64,000 nt of DNA from Halopseudomonas xiamenensis (GTDB lineage Bacteria; Pseudomonadota; Gammaproteobacteria; Pseudomonadales; Pseudomonadaceae). A program made the translations under genes and the position numbers. Below are positions 1 to 7,401 of the stretch, piece by piece (within the stretch, counting starts at the first letter, position 1; every line of letters begins with the position of its first letter). Under the pieces are notes generated by a model. That model had not been told where the DNA came from. It saw nothing but the letters and a program-made list of their open reading frames with translations, and searched no databases. The DNA lies in contig NZ_JACLGO010000009.1 in assembly GCF_014219065.1 (NCBI RefSeq), positions 104,835 through 168,834 on the forward strand. Direction: 5' to 3'.

Positions 1-613
1 TGGTGTGGATCGGCTTGACCGTCACTCCCGGGCTGCGCATATCGATCAGCAGGAAGGAAATACCGCTCTGCGGCTTGCCATCGGTGCCGGTGCGTACCAG
101 GCAGAACAGCCAGTCGGCCCACTGGGCATAGGTGGTCCAGACCTTCTGACCGTTGACCACATAGTGATCGCCATCACGCACCGCGCGGGTGCGCAACCCG
201 GCCAGATCCGACCCGGCCCCCGGCTCGGAATAGCCCTGGGCCCAGAACTCCTCGGTCTTGACGATACCGGGCAGGAAGCGCTGCTTCTGCTGCTCGCTGC
301 CGAAGGTATAGATCACCGGACCGACATACTTGACGCCGAACGGAATGATCCACGGACAGCCCAGCCTGGCCAGCTCATCCTCGAACACGAAACGCTCCAG
401 CGATGACCACTGCCGGCCACCGTACTGCTGCGGCCAATGCCCTACCGCCCAGCCCTTGCGCTCCAGCAACTGCATCCACTGCAGGTAGTCCTGGCGCTCC
501 AATACCTGATGCCGCTGGGACTTGACCCTGAGTTCAGCCGGCATTTCATGTGCAACGAAATGGCGCACTGCCTCGCGCAGCTGCTGCGCCTTTTCCAGTA
601 GTTGTGTACTCAT
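1..613 (-). CDS. Acyl-CoA dehydrogenase, N-terminal part (gene runs off the window)
   Basis: Only the first 204 residues are in the window; the C-terminal part lies beyond base 1. The family oxidises acyl-CoA to 2-enoyl-CoA with FAD. The N-terminal helical domain is followed by YSEPGAGSDLA (residues 128-138) and VNGQKVWTT (153-161), the typical middle-domain motifs that contact FAD and substrate. The start is the ATG at 613. It is the last visible gene of a minus-strand unit: DUF35 protein, thiolase-like protein, Rieske oxygenase, this gene. The context suggests beta-oxidation-like desaturation of a side chain or ring CoA ester. The substrate is unknown, and the catalytic base cannot be seen because the C-terminus is missing. 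Confidence 0.9.
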   Translation of the reverse strand, partial: MSTQLLEKAQQLREAVRHFVAHEMPAELRVKSQRHQVLERQDYLQWMQLLERKGWAVGHWPQQYGGRQWSSLERFVFEDELARLGCPWIIPFGVKYVGPVIYTFGSEQQKQRFLPGIVKTEEFWAQGYSEPGAGSDLAGLRTRAVRDGDHYVVNGQKVWTTYAQWADWLFCLVRTGTDGKPQSGISFLLIDMRSPGVTVKPIHT

Positions 614-639
614 ATGCTTTTCTCGGGCTGTCAGAACAG

Positions 640-664
640 CCCCCGCCCGGTTGGCGGGCGGGGG
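640..664 (-). other. GC-rich intercistronic hairpin
   Basis: A 9-bp perfect stem (CCCCCGCCC pairing with GGGCGGGGG) with a 7-base loop lies between the Rieske oxygenase stop and the acyl-CoA dehydrogenase start. On the minus strand no T-run follows it. It is more likely an mRNA-processing or attenuation element than a full terminator. Confidence 0.5.
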
Positions 665-671
665 AAACGGA

Positions 672-2066
672 CTACTTGTCGAGCCCCAGGTACTTGTCCA
701 GTGTCAGGTGGTGATGGCGAATGCGACTTTCCTGATAGTTGGCCAGGGTGACAGCGCCCTTCTTCGAGGCCTTCAGCCCCTTGGTCATGGCATCCAGGTT
801 GCTCATATCCTGATCGAACACCGGCCCCAGTGCACCCAGCTCAGGCGCCTTGGAAAAGTCCAGGTCATCGGGCAGCTGATTCAATTTTGCCCCGGCCGGG
901 CACGGCTCACCCTGCTTGTGCCGGCCCAGCAGCCAGACATCGAACAGGCAGCTTTCATGGTTGTCACCATCGGGAATGGCACGATAGACGATATTGCCGA
1001 AGTAGCCAGCCCATACCTGGGTGTTGGGGAAGATCGAATACAGAATGGCATCCTGCAACTCCGCCAGGGTTACCTGGGACAGGTCATCGCCGGAGGCTTC
1101 GGAGAAGATCTTGCGGTTCAGCTCGCCGATGTATTCGCGGGTGGTCATGCCCTCGGGCAGCACGTGCTTGCTGGCATCGGAGTCGGCCATGCGCCCGGAC
1201 TCCTCCAGAATATCGTGCAGGATCAGCGCCTCACTGACATCGCTGAGGTTGGAGCTGGTCACCGCCATAGGGGTGACACTGCGACTGATATTGTCGCCAT
1301 ACATGTCGTACTGACTGTCGATGTCACCGGTAAAGGTCATGATCTGCGGGTGGGTGGCCCGGGTGTGCATGGACTCCATGAACGCTTCCTGGGCTACCTT
1401 CCAGTTGCAGGCCATACGCCGCTGCACATGGGCAATGGAGACCGAACGATCCATGCTGTAGTCCTTGAAGTGCTCGGGCAGCACATCCAGGTGCTCGCTC
1501 AGCGGTACGGCATCCAGGTCCGGATTGATGAACACGAAGCCGGCCCAGGTGTCCACCTTGACCTGCGGCAGCTTCAACTCGCAGGGAGACATGTGCTTGA
1601 AGTCCCAGACGGTGGGCATCGACTTGAACTCGCCCTGCAGGTCCCAGGTAAAACCGTGGTAGGGGCAACGCAGCTGGTTTACCGCACCATCACTCATGCG
1701 TAGCGCACGACCGCGGTGCAGGCAGGAGTTGTGGAAGCCGCGGATCACGCCATCCTGGCCACGCATGACAATGATCGACTGGTCGACGATGTCGTACACC
1801 ACGTGGTCACCGGGCTTCTGGATATCCTCGACACGACAGACCATCTGCCACGCTTTAGGCCACAGCTTCTCCGCCTCCAGCTCATGGAACCGGCGGGAGC
1901 TGTAACGCTCGACCGACAGGTCTTCATCGGTAAACCCCGGATGATTGGGCTGCAACCGGTCAGGTACCGGTACCTTTTCCTGCTTGAGCAACTGCTGGAA
2001 CAGATTGGGGTTACCGACATCTTCCGGTGGCAACACGGTAAACTTGGCTTGTTTGAGATTGGTCAT
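672..2066 (-). CDS. Rieske non-heme iron oxygenase alpha subunit
   Basis: This 464-residue protein should hydroxylate or dihydroxylate an organic substrate with O2 and electrons from a ferredoxin. The Rieske cluster ligands are C115, H117, C134 and H137 (CLHRG and CPYHG). The mononuclear iron histidines are H234 and H239, in a segment reading ESMHTRATHPQ that follows an NWK motif at 221-223. Length and domain order are normal for an alpha subunit. It sits directly after the thiolase-like gene and before an acyl-CoA dehydrogenase. Its SCLHRG motif and its HP-Q iron-site context resemble the oxygenase at 32088-33506 more than the other three oxygenases here. No dedicated reductase is nearby. 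Confidence 0.9.
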   Translation of the reverse strand: MTNLKQAKFTVLPPEDVGNPNLFQQLLKQEKVPVPDRLQPNHPGFTDEDLSVERYSSRRFHELEAEKLWPKAWQMVCRVEDIQKPGDHVVYDIVDQSIIVMRGQDGVIRGFHNSCLHRGRALRMSDGAVNQLRCPYHGFTWDLQGEFKSMPTVWDFKHMSPCELKLPQVKVDTWAGFVFINPDLDAVPLSEHLDVLPEHFKDYSMDRSVSIAHVQRRMACNWKVAQEAFMESMHTRATHPQIMTFTGDIDSQYDMYGDNISRSVTPMAVTSSNLSDVSEALILHDILEESGRMADSDASKHVLPEGMTTREYIGELNRKIFSEASGDDLSQVTLAELQDAILYSIFPNTQVWAGYFGNIVYRAIPDGDNHESCLFDVWLLGRHKQGEPCPAGAKLNQLPDDLDFSKAPELGALGPVFDQDMSNLDAMTKGLKASKKGAVTLANYQESRIRHHHLTLDKYLGLDK

Positions 2067-2104
2067 GCTCTTGCCCTCTTTATTTTTATAGGTAAGGCCA
2101 GTGG

Positions 2105-3253
2105 TTATGGCGCTTCCAGAATGGTGACGGCACTGACACCAGGCGCACCGTATACGTGGGTATAACCAAGGCGGGGCGCACCGGGGACCTGGCGTTGCCC
2201 TGCCTGTTGACGCAACTGCTGGCAGACTTCCACCACCTGCCGCAGCCCGGAGGCACCCACCGGCTCACCATTGGCCAGACAACCACCATCGGTATTCACC
2301 GGCAAACGCCCACCAATATCGGTAGCCCCCTCGCGCAACAACCGCTCCTGCTCGCCATGCTCGCAGAAGCCGTTTTCGGCGAGGTGAATGATTTCCGAGC
2401 CACTGTCGGTATCCTGCAACTGGATCACATCGATATCCTCGGGCCCCACTCCAGCCTCCTCATAGGCCGCACGGGACGCCGTCACCGTAGGAGCAGGTGC
2501 CATCTCGGCGGCCAACGCCGGACTGAACACCTCGAAGGAGCCGTGGTGACGAGTACGCATCACCGCCGCACGCACCAGGATGGGACGGTCGGTATACCTG
2601 TGGGCGTCGCTGGCCCGGCACAGCACCAGCGCTGCCCCCCCTTCGGCAGGGTTGCAGAACATGTATTTGCGCAAAGGCAAGTTGACCGGCATCGACTGGG
2701 CGATTTCCTCATAGCTCAGCTCCCGCTGGCGCCAGGCATGGGGGGTGACGGCACCGTTGCGAAAGGCACGCTGGGCAACCCGTACCAATGCCTCCTCGGA
2801 AATGCCATGTTCGTGCATGTAGCGCTGGGTCTTCAGCGCGAAGAACTGGGTGGTGAGCATCAAACCCGTTTCGCCGTACCAGTCGTCCAGGCCCCAATCA
2901 GCCGGGCGCGGATTGAAAGCCCCCCGCGGGTGCTTATCGAAGCCCACGGCAACCCCTATGTCAGCAGTGCCGGCCCGAAGTGCCGACACCACGCTGGCCA
3001 GAGCGCTACCGCCCGTGGCACAACCATTGGCCACGTTGATGAAGGGCAAGCCGGTCAGCCCCAGATGGTTGGACAAGGCGTCAGCGTTGCCGGCATCCTG
3101 ACTACCGCCATAGGCCACACCCACCTGATCCCAGCGGACGTTGGCATCCTGCAGAGCCTGCCTTACGGCATAGGCGCCCTGTGCCTGTCCAGACACACCG
3201 TCGGTACGACCGAAGGCGTGCATGCCTACGCCGATGATTGCTATTTGCTCCAT
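2105..3253 (-). CDS. Thiolase-like (lipid-transfer/SCP-x type) protein, probable non-thiolytic member
   Basis: A thiolase-fold protein of 382 residues. The N-terminal nucleophile-region cysteine is present in NVANGCATGG (about residue 78). The C-terminal motif reads NGEPVGASG where thiolases have GHPxGA. The region that normally carries the second catalytic cysteine reads HVYGAPG, with tyrosine but no cysteine. That pattern recalls the Ltp2 aldolase-type proteins of steroid side-chain breakdown, which work with a DUF35 partner. The ATG at 3253 overlaps the stop of the upstream DUF35 gene (TGATG), with AGGAG in front. I infer a retro-aldol or retro-Claisen carbon-carbon cleavage of a CoA ester; a biosynthetic acyltransferase role is possible. 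Confidence 0.85.
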   Translation of the reverse strand: MEQIAIIGVGMHAFGRTDGVSGQAQGAYAVRQALQDANVRWDQVGVAYGGSQDAGNADALSNHLGLTGLPFINVANGCATGGSALASVVSALRAGTADIGVAVGFDKHPRGAFNPRPADWGLDDWYGETGLMLTTQFFALKTQRYMHEHGISEEALVRVAQRAFRNGAVTPHAWRQRELSYEEIAQSMPVNLPLRKYMFCNPAEGGAALVLCRASDAHRYTDRPILVRAAVMRTRHHGSFEVFSPALAAEMAPAPTVTASRAAYEEAGVGPEDIDVIQLQDTDSGSEIIHLAENGFCEHGEQERLLREGATDIGGRLPVNTDGGCLANGEPVGASGLRQVVEVCQQLRQQAGQRQVPGAPRLGYTHVYGAPGVSAVTILEAP

Positions 3254-3702
3254 CACTGCTTCTCCTGTGGCGAACTGGCAGGGGCAAAGGCAAAGGTGCG
3301 CAGTACTCGTTCCTGGCTCCGGCCGTAATCCACCTCCACCAACTGCATGGGCATACCGATCCGCAACTGCTGCGGGTCCGCACAGGTCAGGCGACTTTCC
3401 ACCTTGAGGCCGCAGGGCAACTGGACATAACCCACCCCATAGGGTTGGAAGTCCTCGGCGGACTCACCGCTGTTATAGGGGGACTTGGGCAGGAAGCCCT
3501 GCACCGTCCATGACCACAACTCACCGTGGTTGCCCAGCACCGACTCGCTGAGCTGCGTACCGCAGCAACGAGTGCAGCTGCTGGTCGCCGGAAAGTAATG
3601 CTCGCCGCATGACTGGCAGCGGCTGCCCAGCAATACCGGTCCCGCCTCACTCCGACCCAGCAGATGCCCGGTCACATGCTCCACTGATAGATTGCTGATC
3701 AT
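3253..3702 (-). CDS. DUF35 zinc-ribbon/OB-fold protein, partner of the thiolase-like protein
   Basis: A 149-residue protein with a rubredoxin-like zinc ribbon (C29, C32, C43, C46) followed by an OB fold, the standard DUF35 layout. Such proteins bind acyl-CoA and form complexes with thiolase-like enzymes, for example in the Ltp2 system and phloroglucinol acyltransferase. Here it is translationally coupled to the thiolase-like gene. It is the first gene of its transcription unit: a copy of the shared 22-bp operator ends 19 bases before its ATG. The pair probably acts as one enzyme. Confidence 0.85.
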   Translation of the reverse strand: MISNLSVEHVTGHLLGRSEAGPVLLGSRCQSCGEHYFPATSSCTRCCGTQLSESVLGNHGELWSWTVQGFLPKSPYNSGESAEDFQPYGVGYVQLPCGLKVESRLTCADPQQLRIGMPMQLVEVDYGRSQERVLRTFAFAPASSPQEKQ

Positions 3703-3721
3703 ATATCCAATCCTGTTTTCT

Positions 3722-3743
3722 TTAAACCAACCAGATTGTTTTT
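3722..3743 (-). promoter_or_regulatory. Shared 22-bp operator, copy 1 (DUF35-thiolase-Rieske-ACAD unit)
   Basis: Read on the minus strand it is AAAAAC, AATCTGGTT, GGTTTAA, preceded by TAAAT. It lies between the TetR gene and the DUF35 gene, 19 bases before the DUF35 start, so a bound repressor would block transcription or initiation. Confidence 0.75.
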
Positions 3744-3752
3744 ATTTAGCCT

Positions 3753-3778
3753 AAACAAGCAGCCTCAAGTGGCTGCTG
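3753..3778 (-). terminator. Probable terminator of the TetR gene
   Basis: On the minus strand GCAGCC pairs with GGCTGC around a 6-base loop and is followed by TTGTTTAGG. The stem includes the TetR stop codon. The stem is short, so termination may be partial. Confidence 0.45.
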
Positions 3779-4484
3779 ACTGCTTCTGCCGCGCCTGGTA
3801 GACCCGTTCGAACTGGGCCATGGCCGTTTCCACCAGCAAACCATGCAAGCGCTCCAGGCGGTCGCCCTGCAGGTAAGGGGCCGGATTCATCGCCACGCCC
3901 TGCAATGAGTGCATGATCAGATCACGTAACGCTTCGCCCACCTCGCGCAGATCCTCATCGGCCCAGATCGGAAAGCGCTTCACCATGCTGAGCGACATCC
4001 GCTCGTCCAGCGAGTTTTCCAGCGGCCCCATGACTTCCTGTAGATATTCGTCGGTACGCGCACCGCGCACCAGTTCCTGGAAGGCCAGGAACGAAGGCTT
4101 CATGTAGTAACTCTGCAGTGTGGTAATGGTGTCACGCATATTGTCCGCTGTAGGAAAACTGCCCGACTTTTGCGTCACCCCACGAATCGCCTCGTCATAC
4201 TCCCTTACCCGGATATCCGTGATGTGCTCGGCAGCAGCATTGAACACCTCGGCTCGGGATTTGAAATGATGAGTCATGGCACCCCGGGAAACCCCTGCCT
4301 GTTTGGCAATCTTTTCCGTGGTGGTCTGGCTATAGCCAATATTGACCAGACACTGCATGGTCGCATCCAGAATATGCATGCGCATCAGATGGCTTTTTTC
4401 CGCCTGCCAACTGCCGTTCCCTGCCTTGGAGCGACGCGCAGGACGACGAATAGCTGGTCTGGTGGTTGCATTCTGGCTTTCCAT
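3765..4484 (-). CDS. TetR/AcrR-family transcriptional regulator, likely master regulator of the cluster
   Basis: A 239-residue one-component regulator. A basic N-terminal tail precedes the TetR helix-turn-helix at about residues 55-75 (TEKIAKQAGVSRGAMTHHF); the rest is the ligand-binding/dimer domain. I chose the ATG at 4484 because AGGAAG lies six bases upstream; an in-frame ATG at 4532 has no such site. A short perfect palindrome (4512-4528) and a copy of the shared operator (4555-4576) lie just upstream, which suggests autoregulation. Because eleven copies of that operator control the surrounding units, this is the best candidate for the protein that binds them. The inducer is unknown and may be a pathway CoA ester. 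Confidence 0.88.
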   Translation of the reverse strand: MESQNATTRPAIRRPARRSKAGNGSWQAEKSHLMRMHILDATMQCLVNIGYSQTTTEKIAKQAGVSRGAMTHHFKSRAEVFNAAAEHITDIRVREYDEAIRGVTQKSGSFPTADNMRDTITTLQSYYMKPSFLAFQELVRGARTDEYLQEVMGPLENSLDERMSLSMVKRFPIWADEDLREVGEALRDLIMHSLQGVAMNPAPYLQGDRLERLHGLLVETAMAQFERVYQARQKQSAAT

Positions 4485-4511
4485 AACACTTCCTTTCGCT
4501 TGGCCTTGTTC

Positions 4512-4528
4512 CAAACTGAAACAGTTTG
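4512..4528. promoter_or_regulatory. Perfect palindrome upstream of TetR
   Basis: CAAACTG, AAA, CAGTTTG forms a 7-bp perfect inverted repeat 27 bases before the TetR start. It shares the AAAC/GTTT ends of the larger operator but is shorter. It may be a second, autoregulatory site. Confidence 0.5.
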
Positions 4529-4554
4529 ACAAATTGCCTTTGCATTATAGCGTA

Positions 4555-4576
4555 AAAACAAACAAACAGTTCTTTT
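4555..4576 (-). promoter_or_regulatory. Shared 22-bp operator, copy 2 (TetR gene)
   Basis: On the minus strand it reads AAAAGA, ACTGTTTGT, TTGTTTT, preceded by AATAAAT. This is a weaker match than the other copies but has the same AT-rich 5' flank and orientation. It lies 70 bases before the TetR start. Confidence 0.5.
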
Positions 4577-4588
4577 ATTTATTTCAGG

Positions 4589-5365
4589 TTACGTCAGTTT
4601 GACCGAGTGCCCTGCATCAACAGTGATCACACTTCCACTCATATAGGTGGAGGCCGCGCTGGCCAGCAGCAACAGCGGGCCGTCCAGTTCTTCATGTCGC
4701 CCCAGACGCTGGATCGGCAACGCCGCAATCTCCCGCTGACCAGCCTCCGACTCGTAGAAGGGATTGGTCATTTCGCTGGGGAAATAGCCAGGGGCCAAGG
4801 CGTTGACGCGAATACCGTAGGGCATCAGGTCCAGAGCCATGTACTGGGTCATGTGGATCACCCCGCCCTTGGTGGTACCGTAGTTGATGAACTGCGGGCG
4901 AGCCAGATGACCAAGGATCGAGGCGATATTGATGATGCTGCCCGGCTTGCCTGCGGCAATAAGGCGCTTGGCCATTTCCTGGGCGACGTAGAACGGCCCG
5001 GACAGGTTGGCATCCAGCAGGGTAGTCCACTGTTCGCGGGTCATTTCCTCGAACGCCGTCGGGTTGGACAGGCCAGCATTATTGATCAGCACATCCACCG
5101 GACCGTAGTGCTGCTGAATGCTGGTAAAACCTTCCTTGATGCTCTCCGGGTCAGTCACATCCATACTCAGGGCCAGCGCCTGACCACCCGCATCGCGAAT
5201 ACCCTGAGCTACCGACTCGACTGGCTCCAGACGACGGCCGACGCATACCACAGCCGCACCGGCGCGCGACAGAACACTGGCGAAGTGCTTGCCCAGACCA
5301 CTGCCCGCGCCGGTTACCAGCGCCACTCGACCCGTAAGGGAAAACTGCTCAATAATGTCTTTCAT
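4589..5365 (-). CDS. Short-chain dehydrogenase/reductase (SDR)
   Basis: A classical 258-residue SDR that should oxidise a hydroxyl or reduce a ketone with NAD(P). The cofactor motif TGAGSGLG is at 18-25, NNAG at 95-98 and the catalytic S149, Y162 and K166 (YGTTK) are intact. It is the last gene of the unit that begins with the E1 alpha gene at 8384. Its place after a 2-oxoacid or acetoin dehydrogenase complex suggests that it makes or removes the ketone used by that complex. The exact substrate cannot be told. Confidence 0.9.
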   Translation of the reverse strand: MKDIIEQFSLTGRVALVTGAGSGLGKHFASVLSRAGAAVVCVGRRLEPVESVAQGIRDAGGQALALSMDVTDPESIKEGFTSIQQHYGPVDVLINNAGLSNPTAFEEMTREQWTTLLDANLSGPFYVAQEMAKRLIAAGKPGSIINIASILGHLARPQFINYGTTKGGVIHMTQYMALDLMPYGIRVNALAPGYFPSEMTNPFYESEAGQREIAALPIQRLGRHEELDGPLLLLASAASTYMSGSVITVDAGHSVKLT

Positions 5366-5398
5366 TCATTTACTCTCTTATTATCTGCCCAGTGCCCT

Positions 5399-6154
5399 TC
5401 AGATCAACTGCTCCGGGTGTTCCAGTTGACTGGCATAGAAGCGGCAGAAGCGTGCCGCATCAGCACCGTTGATCACTCGATGGTCATAACTCAGCGACAG
5501 GGGAATGAAGCGTCGGGTAGTAACTTCACTGTCCACCATCACCACCCGCTCGAACTCGCTGGTAATGCCCAGGATGGCCACTTCCGGTGCATTGATGATC
5601 GGTGTAAACGAAGTGCCTCCGATGGAACCAAGCGAGCTGATGGTCATGCAGCCGCCGGACATTTCAGCGATCGGCAGGCCCTTGGTACGCGCCCGCTGGG
5701 CCTTGTCAATCAGCTCATCGGTCAGCTCGCTGAGCGATTTCTGGTCCGCATCGCGGATCACCGGTACCAGCAGCCCCTTGTCGGTCTCCACCGCAATACC
5801 GACGTTGAAGTACTGCTTCATCACCAGCTGCTTGCCGTCGGCGGTCAGCGAGGAGTTGAATACCGGAAACGCCTTGAGGGTGTTGACCAGCGCCTTGACT
5901 AGGAACGGCAGCGGCGTCAGCTTGCGGCCGATTTCCCGGCCGTACTCCCGGCGGAAGCGGTTGAGCGCATCCACCGGCGCCTCATCGTTATGGGTGACAT
6001 GGGGAATCTGCGCCCAGTTGCGCGCCAGAAAGGCCCCGGCATACTGCTGGTGGCGGGACACCTCGGCCAGCTCGAACTCTCCGAACTGGCTGAAGTCCAC
6101 CTCCGGCATGGGCGGCAGCGTGGCCGGCCAGGTTTTGCCAGGTGCGCTGCTCAT
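5399..6154 (-). CDS. 2-oxoacid (or acetoin) dehydrogenase E2, catalytic acyltransferase core only
   Basis: From the ATG at 6154 this is a 251-residue protein made only of the dihydrolipoamide acyltransferase core; it has no lipoyl or peripheral-subunit-binding domain. The active-site motif reads YDHRVINGADAARF. Asn in place of the usual Asp is also known from Azotobacter-type E2p, so it is not a sign of inactivation. Its ATG overlaps the stop of the separate lipoyl-domain gene (ATGA). The two genes look like a split E2. Reading frame continues upstream of 6154 but only through the lipoyl gene in another frame, so the shorter start is preferred. Confidence 0.85.
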   Translation of the reverse strand: MSSAPGKTWPATLPPMPEVDFSQFGEFELAEVSRHQQYAGAFLARNWAQIPHVTHNDEAPVDALNRFRREYGREIGRKLTPLPFLVKALVNTLKAFPVFNSSLTADGKQLVMKQYFNVGIAVETDKGLLVPVIRDADQKSLSELTDELIDKAQRARTKGLPIAEMSGGCMTISSLGSIGGTSFTPIINAPEVAILGITSEFERVVMVDSEVTTRRFIPLSLSYDHRVINGADAARFCRFYASQLEHPEQLI

Positions 6155-6384
6155 CAGATCAACTCCCCGATGACCGTGCCCACATCGTAGGTTTCGCCGG
6201 CTTCCTTGAGAATGCGCAGAATGCCGTCCGCCGGCGCCTCGATCTCCTGTACGGACTTCTCGCTTTCCAGTGCATACAGAATATCGCCCTTGCTCACCGC
6301 CGCCCCATCGGCCACCAACCACTCGGTCAACAGCGCCTCGTTCACGGAAAAGCCCAGTTTGGGAAGAAGAATTTCAGTAGCCAT
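6154..6384 (-). CDS. Free-standing lipoyl-domain protein (split E2)
   Basis: A 76-residue biotinyl/lipoyl-attachment domain with the modification lysine K43 in ESEKSVQEIEAP. It should carry acyl groups between E1 and the E2 core. In most complexes this domain is the N-terminus of E2; here it is a separate gene between E1 beta and the E2 core and overlaps the latter by four bases. It has no linker or binding domain of its own, so how it docks to E1 is unclear. Confidence 0.88.
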   Translation of the reverse strand: MATEILLPKLGFSVNEALLTEWLVADGAAVSKGDILYALESEKSVQEIEAPADGILRILKEAGETYDVGTVIGELI

Positions 6385-6405
6385 AAGATCATTCCATTCT
6401 GTTTT

Positions 6406-7401
6406 TTATTTAAGCACGTCAAGCACGGCATCGGTGATGCGCTGCCTGGTCGGGATGAATTCATCTTCCAGCGCCTTGGAAAAAGGTACCGGCGAGCGCG
6501 CCGCCCCCACCCGGGCAACCGGCGCCTTGAGCTGGCCAAACAGTTCCCTGTGGACCCGGGTGGCGATTTCCGCACCAACGCCGAAGTCCACCTGCGCCTC
6601 ATGGGCGACCACCAGCCGACCGGTTTTCGCTACCGAGTCGAGAATGGTATCCATGTCCAGCGGCGAGATGGTGCGCAGATCGATCACTTCCACCGAGATA
6701 TCCTGCTTCTCCAGCTCCTGCGCTACCTGATTGACTTCCACCATGGTGCGGCTGTAGCTGACGATGGTCACATGGCTGCCCTGGCGTACCACCTTGGCCT
6801 TGCCCAGCGGGATGCGTTCACCCTGGACCGGCGCATCACCCATGGCGAAGTACAGTGGTAATCCCTCGATGAACAGGCAGGGGTCATCATCGAAGATGCA
6901 GGACAGCAGCAGGCCATAGGCATCTGCCGGATTCGACGGCGCCACCACCTTCATGCCGGCGGTGTGAGCAAACCAGGCCTCAAGATAGTCTGCGTGCTGG
7001 CCACCGGTACCGAAACCGGCCCCGGTCGTGGTGCGAATGGTCAGCGGCACATTGGTCTGCCCGCCGGTCATGAAGCGCAGCTTGGCCGCATGGTTGACCA
7101 CCTGGTCCATGGCCACAGTGATGAAGTTCATCAGCATGATCTCGGCCACCGGACGCATGCCGGCCAGAGCAGCACCCACCGCTGCCCCCATGATCGCCTG
7201 CTCGGCAATCGGCGTGGACTTGACCCGGTCGGTACCGAACTTCTCCGACAGGCCAGCGGTGCACTTGAATACCCCACCACCCTCGCGATCGGCGATGTCT
7301 TCACCCAGCGCCAGCACGCTGTCGTCCTGCTCCATGGCATCATGCAGCGCCAGATTGATGGCCTGGGACATGTTCATGCGTTTTTTCTTCACTTCGTTCA
7401 T
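6406..7401 (-). CDS. 2-oxoacid/acetoin dehydrogenase E1 component, beta subunit
   Basis: A 331-residue transketolase-type pyrimidine-binding and C-terminal domain protein. Recognisable E1 beta segments include LGEDIADREGGGVF near residue 32, a TPIAEQA segment near 63 and the C-terminal VVAHEAQ. It forms the alpha2beta2 thiamine-diphosphate enzyme with the upstream alpha subunit, whose stop overlaps its start (ATGA). It could act on pyruvate, a branched 2-oxoacid or an acyloin; sequence alone does not decide. The cluster setting and the SDR at the end of the unit make an acyloin or unusual 2-oxo intermediate plausible. Confidence 0.9.
   Translation of the reverse strand: MNEVKKKRMNMSQAINLALHDAMEQDDSVLALGEDIADREGGGVFKCTAGLSEKFGTDRVKSTPIAEQAIMGAAVGAALAGMRPVAEIMLMNFITVAMDQVVNHAAKLRFMTGGQTNVPLTIRTTTGAGFGTGGQHADYLEAWFAHTAGMKVVAPSNPADAYGLLLSCIFDDDPCLFIEGLPLYFAMGDAPVQGERIPLGKAKVVRQGSHVTIVSYSRTMVEVNQVAQELEKQDISVEVIDLRTISPLDMDTILDSVAKTGRLVVAHEAQVDFGVGAEIATRVHRELFGQLKAPVARVGAARSPVPFSKALEDEFIPTRQRITDAVLDVLK

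Noticed and set aside
522..1703. Long plus-strand frame opposite the Rieske gene
   Set aside because: Antisense shadow of an oxygenase with all ligand motifs; similar long shadows exist opposite 6406-8384, 32088-33506 and 36165-37505.
5399..6154. Loss of the catalytic Asp in the E2 core (Asn in the HRVINGA motif)
   Set aside because: Asn at this place is known in active Azotobacter/Pseudomonas-type E2p proteins, so it is not evidence of inactivity.
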